From: Flavobacterium sp. 1355
GTDB taxonomy: Bacteria; Bacteroidota; Bacteroidia; Flavobacteriales; Flavobacteriaceae
Assembly: GCF_017833415.1 (NCBI RefSeq)
Contig: NZ_JAFICC010000003.1
Span: 186,001-250,000, forward strand
Reading direction: 5' to 3'
DNA length: 64,000 bases
Each line of letters opens with the position of its first letter. The first letter of the stretch is position 1. Position numbers and translations under genes: made by a program. Below are positions 50,126 to 60,439 of this stretch, piece after piece. Below the pieces are notes generated by a model. It was given only the letters and a program-made list of their open reading frames with translations, ran no database searches and had not been told where the DNA came from.

Positions 50126-51730
50126 TTAGTTATCATAAATTTCCATCCACAAACGGCTTTCTTCAAGATCGAGTTCTTTCTCTATCTTTCGGAAGATTTC
50201 TTCGTTTACAGCGCCTGCTTTGTGCATTACTTCGAGTTTGGAGCGCTCGACATTAAGCAGGTCAATTTGCAGTTTGGTAAAATCATTAAAGATTTCGCCC
50301 CCGAGCATATTTCCTTTTCCAAAAAAATTGGCGGGTAATTCGGTTTTCTGCAAACGGTTAAATTTGACTTCGTATTTGCTTTTTATATTATGAAGAAGAT
50401 CATCATTCAATAAAGAAAAATTATCTTCAATATGCGTGATAGTTTCCGAAACAATCACATTACGGACATTGTATTCTTCTGCCAAAATCGAATATGGCTC
50501 GATTTTTAATTTACGAATCACCCACGGAAGCGTCAGTCCCTGAATGACCAGAGTCGAAAGGATTACACAAAAAACAAGGAAAATAATCAGGTTTCGCAAC
50601 GGAAAAGCTTCTGTATCATTATTAATGGTTAAAGGCAAAGCCAAAGCTGCTGCCATTGATACAACACCGCGCATTCCCGACCATCCGAAAATAATCATGT
50701 TTCGGTAATCAAATTCTTCTTTTTCACGAATCTTTTTACTTAAAAACCGCGGTATCAATGTTGCCGGAACCACCCATAAAAAACGAACCACGATCACTAC
50801 GATACTCACAGCTGCGCCCCAAATAAATAAGGACATACCCGAATAATCTCCGATTCCTTCCATAATCTGACGAAGCTGTAAACCAATCAGGATAAAGATC
50901 AGACCGTTTAGGATATTGGTAAGAACGCTCCAGATTGTTCCCGTCATCATACGGCTTTCATGGGTAAAAATTGTTCCCGATCTGGCCGAAAGGTATAAAC
51001 CGGTTGTAACTACTGCCAAAACTCCCGAACATTCATAATGCTCGGCAATCAGGTAAGAGGCAAAAGGTGTCAGCAGGGTTAGTGTTGCTTCGATTACTTC
51101 ATCACAGACAAATTTCTTGTGTACAAAACTCATTACAAATCCTACTCCCAGTCCAATGGCTATACCGAGTGTAGACATGATAAAGAAATTTAATCCTGCC
51201 TGCCAGAGTACAAAATTACCTGCTACTATGGCTGTTAAGGCATACTTATATGCCACAAGACCACTGGCGTCGTTAAGGAGGCTCTCCCCTTCAAGAATTG
51301 CGATAAGCCTGGGATGCAGTCCTAAACCTTTTGTAATCGAAGTAGCCGAAACGGCATCGGGAGGAGAAACTATAGCGCCGAGTAAAAAAGCCAACGGCCA
51401 GGAAATATCATCAATAAGCATATGTGCCGCAATGGCGACGGCTACGGTAGTAAAAAGTACCAGACCAACAGCAGCAAGCGTGATCGGACGAACGGTTTGT
51501 TTAAACTCTGACCAGCTCGTATACCATGCTGCATGATATAAAAGCGGTGGTAAAAAGATAATAAAAACAACATCGGGATTTAAGGCGATTACAGGAAGTC
51601 CGGGAACGATACTGATCACAACTCCGCAAAGAACCAGTACAATCGGGATGGGAAAATTATATTTTTTACTTAGGATACTCAGGAAAGCGACCCCGAACAA
51701 GAGCATAATAATGACTGTAATATTCTCCAT
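50126..51730 (-). CDS. CPA1-type Na+/H+ antiporter
   Basis: 534 residues, 12 or so membrane helices, then a cytoplasmic tail of about 130 residues. Signatures LGAIVSPPDAVSATSI, EGESLLNDASGLVAYKYALT (the ND pair of the CPA1 exchanger) and GWSGMRGVVSMAAALALP place it in the NhaP/YjcE branch. It exchanges Na+ (or K+) for protons and handles pH and salt. The C-terminal tail is charged and helical, a likely regulatory part. Single gene, convergent with the LLM gene. Confidence 0.95.
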   Translation of the reverse strand: MENITVIIMLLFGVAFLSILSKKYNFPIPIVLVLCGVVISIVPGLPVIALNPDVVFIIFLPPLLYHAAWYTSWSEFKQTVRPITLAAVGLVLFTTVAVAIAAHMLIDDISWPLAFLLGAIVSPPDAVSATSITKGLGLHPRLIAILEGESLLNDASGLVAYKYALTAIVAGNFVLWQAGLNFFIMSTLGIAIGLGVGFVMSFVHKKFVCDEVIEATLTLLTPFASYLIAEHYECSGVLAVVTTGLYLSARSGTIFTHESRMMTGTIWSVLTNILNGLIFILIGLQLRQIMEGIGDYSGMSLFIWGAAVSIVVIVVRFLWVVPATLIPRFLSKKIREKEEFDYRNMIIFGWSGMRGVVSMAAALALPLTINNDTEAFPLRNLIIFLVFCVILSTLVIQGLTLPWVIRKLKIEPYSILAEEYNVRNVIVSETITHIEDNFSLLNDDLLHNIKSKYEVKFNRLQKTELPANFFGKGNMLGGEIFNDFTKLQIDLLNVERSKLEVMHKAGAVNEEIFRKIEKELDLEESRLWMEIYDN

Positions 51731-51941
51731 TTCAGTTGTTTTTGGCTGGTTTAAAATTTGGTATTTATAGTCTTTTGACGGGTGCTAATATACTATTTTA
51801 TGCTAATATCCTTCAAACATAAAATAGTACCTGCTTATAATTTATTGAAAATCCGGAGGTGCAAAAAAGTCTGTTTTTTGAATATTAAAAGATCACCTAT
51901 TTGCAAATTGATATTTGGAAAGATTATTTCTTAAAACAAAA

Positions 51942-51971
51942 AAAAACGCCTCAAATTTTTGAGGCGTTTTT
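51942..51971. terminator. Rho-independent terminator
   Basis: AAAAACGCCTC at 51942-51952 pairs with GAGGCGTTTTT at 51961-51971; A-run before and T-run after. Serves the minus-strand gene ending at 51983. Confidence 0.85.
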
Positions 51972-51982
51972 AACCAAATTAA

Positions 51983-52495
51983 TTAATGGTGTTTACCATT
52001 ACCTTTATTGCCATTTCCATTATTACCATTGCCATTATTACCTTCTTTGTTTGAATTTCCATTTGATTTTTTAGGACTATTCTTTTGAGGTGTTTGTTTA
52101 TCCGGCTTGTTGTATTTTTCCGGCTTATTGCCTCTGTTTTTTTGTGGCTTACCTTTGTATCCTTTTGGATAAGCTGCCCTGTGTTTGGAATGATACGAAT
52201 ATGGTGTGTTGCCTCTGTAATCGTTAAGCACTACTTTGTAACCACCATAAAGATCATAGTTTCTGTATCTTGACGGTAATCTGTTTACACGAACCCAGGC
52301 GCCATTATTATCATAAATAAATTGACTCTGGTTTATATCATAATAGATGTCAATATCCGGCAGATAGTAATATCTGCTATTGTCATACCCAACTGGTCCC
52401 CAGCTTGGAGGGGTACCTACATTTACGTTTATTGAAACTTGTGCGTGAGATAACATCCCCATTAAAAGCACTAAAGCCAGTCCTAATTTTTTCAT
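51983..52495 (-). CDS. secreted protein with Asn/Gly/Lys-rich tail
   Basis: 170 residues with a signal peptide (ends SHAQ19). The middle (RYYYLPDIDIYYDINQSQFIYDNNGAWVRVNRLPSRYRNYDLYGGYKVVLNDYRG) repeats Tyr-rich strands typical of a small Bacteroidota envelope family. The last 60 residues are low-complexity: a Lys/Pro/Asn stretch, then NGN/GNN/GNK repeats ending HH. It looks like an exported, cell-surface or matrix protein. I do not recognise a defined function. Confidence 0.78.
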   Translation of the reverse strand: MKKLGLALVLLMGMLSHAQVSINVNVGTPPSWGPVGYDNSRYYYLPDIDIYYDINQSQFIYDNNGAWVRVNRLPSRYRNYDLYGGYKVVLNDYRGNTPYSYHSKHRAAYPKGYKGKPQKNRGNKPEKYNKPDKQTPQKNSPKKSNGNSNKEGNNGNGNNGNGNKGNGKHH

Positions 52496-52630
52496 CTTTT
52501 TTGTTGTTAAGTATTAAACTTGGTTTGTATCAATCTAAAATAATACCAAAACGAGCGTTTTAACTTTATTTTAGACAGAATCTTAAAAACAATCGACCAA
52601 AAGTCTATTTTTATCAGTTAAAGTTTACTT

Positions 52631-54034
52631 TTATTTCCATCCTCCGCCTAAAGCTCTGTACAAATCAACCAAAGCTTGTAATTTTTGCAAATTATCATTA
52701 ACACCGCTCAATTGTGCTGCCAAAAGATTTTGTTCAGAAGTTAATACATCTGTATAGTTGGTAGCAGAACTATATTCTAACAATTGCTGTGTATAATCTA
52801 CTGCTTTCTCCAGCGATTCTATTTGTTTGGCTCTCGAATCCTGTTTTGCAACTGCCATTTGATAAGCATACAGGGAATTTGAAACTTCCTGTCCTGCTAT
52901 TAAAAGGCTTTGCTGAAAATTATTATATGCCTGTAATTGTTGTGACTGCGCTGTTGTCAATCGTGCTTTATTCTGTCCGTGATTAAAAAGCGGCTGCGTT
53001 AACCCTCCAATGATCGAATAAAAAATCGAACGGTCAAAAAAGTCTTTTAATTGCAAATTAGAAAATCCTCCGCTTGCTGTAAGTGTCAAACTTGGATAAA
53101 AATAAGTTCTGGCCAAATTTGTCGATTCAAAAGCGACTCTGAAATTAAATTCCGCCTGACGGACATCCGGACGGTTATGCAGTAATTGAGACGGCATACC
53201 AATGGCAACACTCTCCGGTATTGCCTGATCTTCCAAACGTCCTCTGTCAATTGGCCCCGGCCCTTGTCCCATCAAAATATTCAGTGTGTTTTCTGTCTCG
53301 CGAATTCTTTGTTTTAGATCCGGAATCAAAACTTCTGCTGCATAACGATTGGCTTCACTTTGTACCACTGCTGCTCCGGTTACAATTGCGCCTTCTTTTA
53401 GAGCTTTTATAATTTCAACATTTTCAATACGGCTTTCTAATGTTTTCTGGGTAATTTCTAGTTGTTTGTCATAAGACATCAGCAAAAAGTAATTATTGGC
53501 AATATCAGAAATCAATTGTGTCTGTACGGCTTGTTTTGCCGCATCTGTTGCCAGGTATGAGGCAAAAGCAGATCTTTTGGTACTGCTCAATTTTCCCCAG
53601 ATATCAGCTTCCCATGATGTGCTTAAACCTAATTTATAAGTAGTAGTCAGGGTATTGATATTAATTCCCGGAGGAAAGTTAAGTCCTGCTTCAGATTGTT
53701 TGTTACGTGTTACGCTGGCATCCAGATTTAAGGTTGGATAATACGCTAATTTGCTTTGACGCAAAGTAGCGCGGGCCTGAACGATATTTTCAATTGCATT
53801 TTTAAGGTTTAAATTCTGATCGAGTCCTTTCTGAATTAAGGCTGTAAGTTTTGGATCCTTAAAAACGCTTTGCCACGGCATATCGGCAATAGTTGTAGAA
53901 TCTGCCGAAACTTCATCACGATACAGCTTGTCTGTCGAGACCGTTGCGGGGCGTTCGTATTTTTTAACTGCACACGCACTCAAAAGTGCAGCGGCAATTA
54001 TCAAAAGAATATATTTATTTGAACTATGAGTCAT
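52631..54034 (-). CDS. outer-membrane efflux lipoprotein (TolC/OprM type)
   Basis: 467 residues with a lipoprotein signal (Cys21 in LLSACAVKK) and two OEP domains (about 60-250 and 270-460): AIENIVQARATLRQSKLAYYPTLNLDAS, LLHNRPDVRQAEFNFRVAFESTNLARTYFYPSLTLTASGGF. The NodT/OprM build forms the trimeric outer-membrane channel of an RND pump. Third gene of the efflux operon, 18 bp after the RND gene. Confidence 0.95.
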   Translation of the reverse strand: MTHSSNKYILLIIAAALLSACAVKKYERPATVSTDKLYRDEVSADSTTIADMPWQSVFKDPKLTALIQKGLDQNLNLKNAIENIVQARATLRQSKLAYYPTLNLDASVTRNKQSEAGLNFPPGININTLTTTYKLGLSTSWEADIWGKLSSTKRSAFASYLATDAAKQAVQTQLISDIANNYFLLMSYDKQLEITQKTLESRIENVEIIKALKEGAIVTGAAVVQSEANRYAAEVLIPDLKQRIRETENTLNILMGQGPGPIDRGRLEDQAIPESVAIGMPSQLLHNRPDVRQAEFNFRVAFESTNLARTYFYPSLTLTASGGFSNLQLKDFFDRSIFYSIIGGLTQPLFNHGQNKARLTTAQSQQLQAYNNFQQSLLIAGQEVSNSLYAYQMAVAKQDSRAKQIESLEKAVDYTQQLLEYSSATNYTDVLTSEQNLLAAQLSGVNDNLQKLQALVDLYRALGGGWK

Positions 54035-54052
54035 TTTTTTTTAATTTAATTA

Positions 54053-57000
54053 TTACTCTTTATGAGCTTCTAATAATGGTGTTTCTTCTTCATCATCTTC
54101 ATCATAACCTTCTTTGGCCGGGCCGCTTACTTTTTCCTGTAAGGTCTGGAAAACGATAAACAATACCGGAATAACAAATACTCCCAGAATAGTACCGATC
54201 AACATTCCGCCAACGGCTCCTGTACCAATTGATTTGTTACCAACCGCACCGGCCCCAGTAGCAAACATCAAAGGAACAAGTCCTAAAATAAAGGCAAAAG
54301 ACGTCATCAAAATTGGTCGTAAACGTGCTACAGCACCTTCAATCGCTGCCTGAACGATTGGCAGTCCTTTACGTCTTCGCTCAAGAGCAAATTCTACAAT
54401 CAAAATACCGTTTTTCGCCAGCAATCCGATCAGCATGATTAAGGAAATCTGCAGGTAAATATTACTGTTTAGTTTGAATATAATAGAGAACAAATAAGCT
54501 CCTGCCAATCCAAACGGAATCGAGAATAATACGGCAAATGGCAAAATATAACTTTCGTATTGTGCACTCAAAAGGAAGTAAACAAAAACCAGACATAAGA
54601 TAAAAATGAAAATTGTTTCACTTCCCGAAGCCAGTTCCTCACGCGTTAACCCTGAGAATTCATAACCATAACCAGCAGGAAGATGCTCTGCCGCAACTTC
54701 CTGAATGGCTTTTATGGCGTCTCCTGAACTATAACCCGGATTTGGAGCTCCGGTAATAGAAATAGAAGAGAAAAGATTAAATCTTGAAATAGATTCCGGG
54801 CCAAAAACCCTGGTCATTTTTACAAACTCTGTAATCGGGGCCATTGTTCCCGAACTGTTTCTGACAAAGATTTTATTAAGCCCTTCCGGATTTGCACGAA
54901 ATTCTGGTGCAGCCTGAATCATGACACGGTATTGTTTTCCAAACTTATTAAAATTTGATGCATATAAACCTCCATAATACCCTTGCATAGTAGACAAAAT
55001 TGAGTTGATTGTCACCCCTGCATCTTTGGCTTTTGCCAGATTTACATCCATCATGTATTGAGGAAAACCAGGATTAAAAGGTGTTGTTGCATATTGTATT
55101 TCTGGACGTTTAGCCAACTGTTCCAAAAATGCTGTATTGATTTTAAAGAATTCTGCGGTTGTATGCCCTCCTTTATCCTGTAACTGAAACTCGAATCCGC
55201 CACTCTGTCCAAATCCCTGAATGGTTGGAGGCGATATGAAGAAAATATTGGCTTCACGAATTCCGCTGGTTTTCGCAAAAAGCTGACCGATTACATCATT
55301 AACACTCAAATCACGTTTATCCCATGTTTCGAGTTTTACAATAACCATACTGTACGCACTACCCGCTCCTGCTGTAAAGTTTTGCCCCACAATACGAAGC
55401 GTATTTTTAACACCCGGAATCGTTTTGGCAATACTGTCAACCTGTTTGGCAATTTTATCAGAACGCTCCATAGAAGCAGATGGCGGTAAGCTAATGTTAG
55501 CAAAAACAGTTCCCTGATCTTCTGCCGGAACGAAAGCTGACGGCGTGGTTTTCATCATATAAAATAATCCTGCACCGGCAATAAGAATAGCCGCCAGTAC
55601 AATCCATTTTTTTATGGAAAGAAATTGAACCGAGCGTTTGTATCTGCCCGTTACATTATCAAAAGCGACGTTAAACGCTGTGTAAAACCGCTGAAGGTAA
55701 CTTTTGTGTTTATGATCGTCTGCATGAGGCTTTAACAATAAGGCACATAATGCCGGGCTCAATGTCAATGCATTTACTGCCGAAAGAATAATCGCTACTG
55801 CTAATGTTATACCAAATTGTTTGTAGAAAACTCCTGTAGATCCTGTAATAAATGTTACGGGAATAAATACGGCTGCCATTACAAGTGTAATCGAAATAAT
55901 CGCACCCGAAATTTCGTCCATCGCATCTATCGTAGCTTTTTTGGCCGATTTGTAGCCATGATCCAGTTTGGCATGAACAGCCTCGACGACGACAATAGCA
56001 TCATCGACCACAATACCAATGGCCAGAACCATTGCAAACAGCGTTAATAAGTTGATTGTAAATCCGAATAAATTCAGGAAGAAAAAAGTTCCTACAATCG
56101 CAACCGGAACTGCAATAGCCGGAATTAATGTAGATCTGAAATCCTGAAGGAAAATAAATACCACAATAAAAACCAGAATAAAAGCTTCGATCAGGGTATG
56201 GATTACTTTTTCGATAGAAGCATCCAGATTTTCATTAACATCTACCAGAAGTGTATATTTTACTCCTTTCGGGAAAGTTTTTGCCGCTTCTTCAATCAGT
56301 TTTTTAGAATTAATAATTACATCGCGGGCGTTTGATCCCGGAGTCTGGCTTATCGCCATCGCTGCAGATTCTACACCGTTGGTTCTAATGGTTGCCGAAT
56401 AACTCAGTGATCCTAATTCTACTTTAGCAACATCTTTTAGTCGCAGCATTTGTCCGTTTCCGACAGATTTTATGATGATATCCCCAAATTCTGTGTCGCT
56501 TGTCAAACGTCCTTTGTATTTGATTACGTATTGAAAAGCCTGGTTTCCGTTCTCACCAAATTTACCCGGTGCAGCTTCTATATTCTGTTCGGCCAAAGCA
56601 GCCGAAATATCACTCGGAATCAGCTTGTATTGCTGCATAACATCCGGCTTAAGCCAGATTCTCATCGAATAATCCTTTGCTCCAAAAACGGTTACATCTC
56701 CTACTCCGACTACACGCTGGATCTGAGGTACAAGATTGATCTTGGCATAATTTTGAAGGAAGGTCTGATCGTAGGTTTTGTCATCACTGTATAACGAGAA
56801 AATCAGTAAGTTACTACTCTGACTTTTGGTTACCGTTACCCCTGCCTGTGTTACCTCTACGGGCAGTAAACTTGTTGCTCTGGAAACCCTGTTCTGAACG
56901 TTTACAGCTGCTAAATCAGGGTTAGTACCTACTTTAAAGAAAATTTTAATAGAAGCATTTCCGTCATTGGTGGCTGTAGAAGTCATGTAGGTCATGTTTT

Positions 57001-57217
57001 CTACACCGTTAATTTGCTCTTCTAACGGGATTACGATACTTTTTAAAACTACGTCAGCATTGGCTCCTGTATAACTTGCAGAAACGTTTACTGTTGGCGG
57101 AGCGATATCGGGATATTGAGAAATAGGCAGCTCAATCAAACCTAAGACTCCTAAAATCACAATAATAACAGATATTACTGTAGAAAGTACAGGTCGTTGT
57201 ATAAATATTTTAAACAT
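54053..57217 (-). CDS. RND family efflux transporter (HAE1, AcrB-like)
   Basis: 1054 residues, the full size of AcrB-like pumps: first helix, large periplasmic loops between helices 1-2 and 7-8, and 12 membrane helices. The proton-relay Asp pair is in VVDDAIVVVEAV in helix 4, and the pore-domain phrases (SISQTPGSNARD, GASNFNKFGKQYRV type) are of the hydrophobe/amphiphile HAE1 class. It exports drugs, bile salts, dyes or solvents by proton antiport. The C-terminal tail is acidic. Between the adaptor (9 bp upstream) and channel genes of the same operon. Confidence 0.96.
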   Translation of the reverse strand: MFKIFIQRPVLSTVISVIIVILGVLGLIELPISQYPDIAPPTVNVSASYTGANADVVLKSIVIPLEEQINGVENMTYMTSTATNDGNASIKIFFKVGTNPDLAAVNVQNRVSRATSLLPVEVTQAGVTVTKSQSSNLLIFSLYSDDKTYDQTFLQNYAKINLVPQIQRVVGVGDVTVFGAKDYSMRIWLKPDVMQQYKLIPSDISAALAEQNIEAAPGKFGENGNQAFQYVIKYKGRLTSDTEFGDIIIKSVGNGQMLRLKDVAKVELGSLSYSATIRTNGVESAAMAISQTPGSNARDVIINSKKLIEEAAKTFPKGVKYTLLVDVNENLDASIEKVIHTLIEAFILVFIVVFIFLQDFRSTLIPAIAVPVAIVGTFFFLNLFGFTINLLTLFAMVLAIGIVVDDAIVVVEAVHAKLDHGYKSAKKATIDAMDEISGAIISITLVMAAVFIPVTFITGSTGVFYKQFGITLAVAIILSAVNALTLSPALCALLLKPHADDHKHKSYLQRFYTAFNVAFDNVTGRYKRSVQFLSIKKWIVLAAILIAGAGLFYMMKTTPSAFVPAEDQGTVFANISLPPSASMERSDKIAKQVDSIAKTIPGVKNTLRIVGQNFTAGAGSAYSMVIVKLETWDKRDLSVNDVIGQLFAKTSGIREANIFFISPPTIQGFGQSGGFEFQLQDKGGHTTAEFFKINTAFLEQLAKRPEIQYATTPFNPGFPQYMMDVNLAKAKDAGVTINSILSTMQGYYGGLYASNFNKFGKQYRVMIQAAPEFRANPEGLNKIFVRNSSGTMAPITEFVKMTRVFGPESISRFNLFSSISITGAPNPGYSSGDAIKAIQEVAAEHLPAGYGYEFSGLTREELASGSETIFIFILCLVFVYFLLSAQYESYILPFAVLFSIPFGLAGAYLFSIIFKLNSNIYLQISLIMLIGLLAKNGILIVEFALERRRKGLPIVQAAIEGAVARLRPILMTSFAFILGLVPLMFATGAGAVGNKSIGTGAVGGMLIGTILGVFVIPVLFIVFQTLQEKVSGPAKEGYDEDDEEETPLLEAHKE

Positions 57218-57226
57218 TTTCTTTTC

Positions 57227-58384
57227 TTATTTTAAGTCTGCGTATACCGTTTCTGCACTCTGATTTTGAACCTTTATTTGAGAACCGTCTTTTAATGTGG
57301 CAACACCTTCTAAAACGATTTGATCCCCGGAATTTAAACCGCTGGTAACCACATAGTAGTTTCCTGGTGTATTTTCCATCACGGTAATGTTGACGTTTTT
57401 GGTTTTACCGTCTTTTCCAACTGTAACAGCAAAGATTTTATCCTGAAGTTCGAATGTTGCACTTTGCGGAATAAGTAATCCGTCTTTGATTTCATTTGGA
57501 ATCCTAACTGTTGTGCTGCTTCCGCTTCTGATAATTCCTCTTGGGTTTGGGAAACGGGCTCTGATGTTTACCGTACCGGTTTCGGTATTAATCAATCCGT
57601 TTACGGTTTCGATGCGTCCTTTTTCGGTATATTCAGTTCCATCAGAAAGTAACAGGGAAACTGCCGGCAATTGCTTGATTTTTTGCGCTAATGATCCTGA
57701 GGCACTTTTAGTAAAGCTTAAAAGTACTTTTTCGTTCATGGCAAAATAGGCATATACGTTTCCGATACTTGAAACGGTTGTCAGAGGTTCTGCTGTATTA
57801 GATCCAACTAAACTTCCTAAACGAAACGGGATTGATCCTACAACTCCGTTCACCGGACTTGTAACAGTGGTGTATCCTAAATTAACTTTTGCATTTACCA
57901 AAGCTGCATTGGCCTGCGCCAGAGTCGCCATTGCCGATTCGTAATTATATTGAGCAGATTCTAATTCGTATTTGCTTATGATTCCTTTATCTACAAGTGG
58001 TTTAACTTTGTTAACAGCCAGTTTTGCTGTACTTACCGATGCCTGTGCACTTTTGATGCTTGCAGTAGCTGTACGTACCTGCTGCTCGTATTCGGGAGCA
58101 TTAATTTTAAACAAAGGCTGTCCTGTTTTTACAACCGCACCTTCATCTACATATATTTTTTCTATATAACCTTCAACTCTTGGGCGGATTTCTATATTTT
58201 CCTGACCTTGTATGCTTGCCGGATAATCTGTGTTTAATGTAGCAGATTGCGGCTGTAAGATCAATGTCTTGTATTCCTTAACTTGAGGGGCTCCTCCGGC
58301 CTGAGCCGATTTATCATCTTTCTTACCACATGATGCGATAACAATTGATGCTGCGAGTATGCTTAAAAATGATTGCTTATTCAT
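57227..58384 (-). CDS. RND efflux periplasmic adaptor (membrane-fusion) lipoprotein
   Basis: 385 residues. Lipoprotein signal with Cys19 (VIASCGKKD). Lipoyl halves around EIRPRVEGYIEKIYVDEGAVVKTGQPLF and VNLGYTTVTSPVNGVVGSI flank an alpha-helical hairpin, with a barrel and membrane-proximal domain after. It links the RND pump to the outer channel. First gene of the operon, divergent from a LytTR kinase gene 265 bp away. Confidence 0.95.
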   Translation of the reverse strand: MNKQSFLSILAASIVIASCGKKDDKSAQAGGAPQVKEYKTLILQPQSATLNTDYPASIQGQENIEIRPRVEGYIEKIYVDEGAVVKTGQPLFKINAPEYEQQVRTATASIKSAQASVSTAKLAVNKVKPLVDKGIISKYELESAQYNYESAMATLAQANAALVNAKVNLGYTTVTSPVNGVVGSIPFRLGSLVGSNTAEPLTTVSSIGNVYAYFAMNEKVLLSFTKSASGSLAQKIKQLPAVSLLLSDGTEYTEKGRIETVNGLINTETGTVNIRARFPNPRGIIRSGSSTTVRIPNEIKDGLLIPQSATFELQDKIFAVTVGKDGKTKNVNITVMENTPGNYYVVTSGLNSGDQIVLEGVATLKDGSQIKVQNQSAETVYADLK

Positions 58385-58518
58385 TGTGAAAAAGTTGTAA
58401 TTATCGATTATATACTAACAAAAGAAATAAAATATAAGGTACAAAAAAATTTCAATAGACGAAGAGCAAAATACAATCGATAGAGATGACCTGACAGCCG
58501 ATGGTTTTTTTCAAAAAG

Positions 58519-58534
58519 TTAAACAGCTGTTTAA
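58519..58534. promoter_or_regulatory. 16-bp perfect palindrome in the efflux/LytTR gap
   Basis: TTAAACAGCTGTTTAA. It lies between the divergent adaptor and kinase genes, where one regulator could control both. Confidence 0.5.
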
Positions 58535-58546
58535 TTAATGCTCGTC

Positions 58547-58605
58547 GGTTCTAAAATGGTTTATAAAGAGTGTAATTCTATATTGGGCGATTGGTTTAAA
58601 ATGGT
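58547..58605. promoter_or_regulatory. AAAATGGT direct repeats in the efflux/LytTR gap
   Basis: GGTTCTAAAATGGT at 58547-58560 and GGTTTAAAATGGT at 58593-58605; the AAAATGGT parts are 45 bp apart. Possible sites for the adjacent LytTR regulator, but the spacing is not the usual single 21 bp. Confidence 0.4.
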
Positions 58606-58649
58606 ACTCAAATAAAATGTAATATTGCTTATAAATTCATCAAATTACA

Positions 58650-59699
58650 ATGGCACCAAATTTTTTCAGACCTTATTTATTTACCGGACTGCACATTCTG
58701 GGCTGGTTATTACTGGGGTTTATCATGTTGTTCTACATTCCATTAACCTGGAATGTTGTGCTGCCCCAGGTTTTTTGGCTCTGGCAGATGATTGTATTGG
58801 TTTTGCTGATTATTTTATTTTATTCTAATGCAAAAATCATTGTTCCGAAAACGATTATTAAAGACAATACCAGCCCCTTTTTGGTCTGGGCTTTTCTGGC
58901 CATATTTACGATGCAGCTTATTGCGTATTTTTTTACATCGCAGACAGACCTTCATACCAAAATAAGCATTGTTTTAGGTTTTAAAAAATACAGAAATCCG
59001 TATTTTGACAATTATGTTTTTATGCTCACTCTGCTGGTTTTAGGTATTAGTACAAGCTGGTCAATGCTGCAGTACTGGCAAAAGGCGGCACAGCACAAAC
59101 AAAAACTGGAACAGGACAAAACAATGGCAGAACTCGCCATGCTGAAAGCACAGATCAATCCGCATTTTTTCTTTAATTCCCTAAATAGCATTTATTCCCT
59201 TACTTATTCTAATATTGAAGATTCCAGAAATGCTTTGCATACCTTGAGCCGAATGATGCGTTATTTGCTTTACAGCACTGAAGGCGAAAGAACTACCTTT
59301 CTTAAAGAAGTTGAATTCTTAAAAGATTTTATCGCATTGATGAAGCTTCGTGCCAACAGCAAGCTGACTATCATTACCCAAATTCCCGAAAAACTGCATG
59401 ATTATCCCATCGTACCGATGTTATTACTACCTTTAGTAGAAAATGCTTTTAAACATGGTGTAAATGCTACCGAAAAAAGCGAAATAATAATTGCGATAAA
59501 ACAAAATGATACCAATCTTACCTTTGAGGTTCTGAATACTTTCTTCGAAAAAACATCGAATACTGAACCTGGCGGAATTGGCTTAACGAATACCAAACGC
59601 AGATTACAGCTTATTTATCCTCATAAACACTCACTAGTCTGCGGTGTAAATAAGGATGGAAAATATGAAGTTGAATTGCAAATAAATCTTGAAAAATGA
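58650..59699 (+). CDS. LytS-type sensor histidine kinase
   Basis: 349 residues: four membrane helices (about 15-135), a coiled segment, and a His_kinase domain with LKAQINPHFFFNSLN (phospho-His about 172), followed by a compact HATPase (LPLVENAFKHG, GIGLTNTKRRL). It overlaps its LytTR partner by four bases (ATGA), so the pair is coupled. It diverges from the RND operon. It is likely to sense an envelope or drug signal, but that is inference. Confidence 0.94.
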   Translation: MAPNFFRPYLFTGLHILGWLLLGFIMLFYIPLTWNVVLPQVFWLWQMIVLVLLIILFYSNAKIIVPKTIIKDNTSPFLVWAFLAIFTMQLIAYFFTSQTDLHTKISIVLGFKKYRNPYFDNYVFMLTLLVLGISTSWSMLQYWQKAAQHKQKLEQDKTMAELAMLKAQINPHFFFNSLNSIYSLTYSNIEDSRNALHTLSRMMRYLLYSTEGERTTFLKEVEFLKDFIALMKLRANSKLTIITQIPEKLHDYPIVPMLLLPLVENAFKHGVNATEKSEIIIAIKQNDTNLTFEVLNTFFEKTSNTEPGGIGLTNTKRRLQLIYPHKHSLVCGVNKDGKYEVELQINLEK

Positions 59700-60427
59700 C
59701 CGTATTAAAATGCATAGCAGTAGATGATGAACCATTGGCGCTAAAACTGGTCGAAACTTTTATAGACCAGACTCCTTTTTTACAGCTCAACTGCAGCTGT
59801 GATAATGCAGTCGAAGCCCTGAGTTTAATTCGTGAAAAACAGCCTGATATTGTTTTTCTGGACATCAATATGCCTAATCTGACAGGAATGGAGCTTGCAC
59901 GGCTTTTGCAGGATCAGCCGGGGCCGATTCCGAAAATAATTTTTACCACGGCTTATAATCATTATGCAATTGAAGGTTACAGGGTAAATGCCGTTGATTA
60001 TCTTTTAAAGCCTTTTAGCTATGAAGAATTTTTACGCGCCGCCAACAAAGTGTTACAATTGACCGAAGAAGCTGCAAATCATATTCAGACAGTTACCGCA
60101 GATGATGAATTTATCTTTTTAAAGGTAGAATATCAATGGGTCAGGATTTCGCTCAAAGATATTTTATATATAGAAAGCTTAAAAGATTATGTCAAGGTAC
60201 ATCTTGATGATGCCCAGAAATCGGTGCTTTCGCTTATATCGCTCAAAGCTTTAGAAGAAAAACTTCCGTCGGCAAAATTTATGAGAGTGCACCGTTCTTT
60301 TATTGTTTCGCTGGACAAAATAAGTGCGATCACCAAAAATTCAATTTTGATTGGAAAAACAGAAATTACGGTGGGAGAACAATACAAAGAAACATTTAAA
60401 ACCATAGTTGACAAATGGTTAAAATAA
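59696..60427 (+). CDS. LytTR family response regulator
   Basis: 243 residues: receiver with D56 in IVFLDINMPNLTG and Lys in LLKPFSYEE, LytTR domain from about 140 (FIFLKVEYQWVRISLKDILYIESLKDYVKVHL, KFMRVHRSFIVSLDKIS). Probable regulator of the divergent efflux operon; the 16-bp palindrome and AAAATGGT repeats lie between. A DUF3861 gene follows 12 bp later. Confidence 0.94.
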   Translation: MTVLKCIAVDDEPLALKLVETFIDQTPFLQLNCSCDNAVEALSLIREKQPDIVFLDINMPNLTGMELARLLQDQPGPIPKIIFTTAYNHYAIEGYRVNAVDYLLKPFSYEEFLRAANKVLQLTEEAANHIQTVTADDEFIFLKVEYQWVRISLKDILYIESLKDYVKVHLDDAQKSVLSLISLKALEEKLPSAKFMRVHRSFIVSLDKISAITKNSILIGKTEITVGEQYKETFKTIVDKWLK

Positions 60428-60439
60428 AACATAAATACC

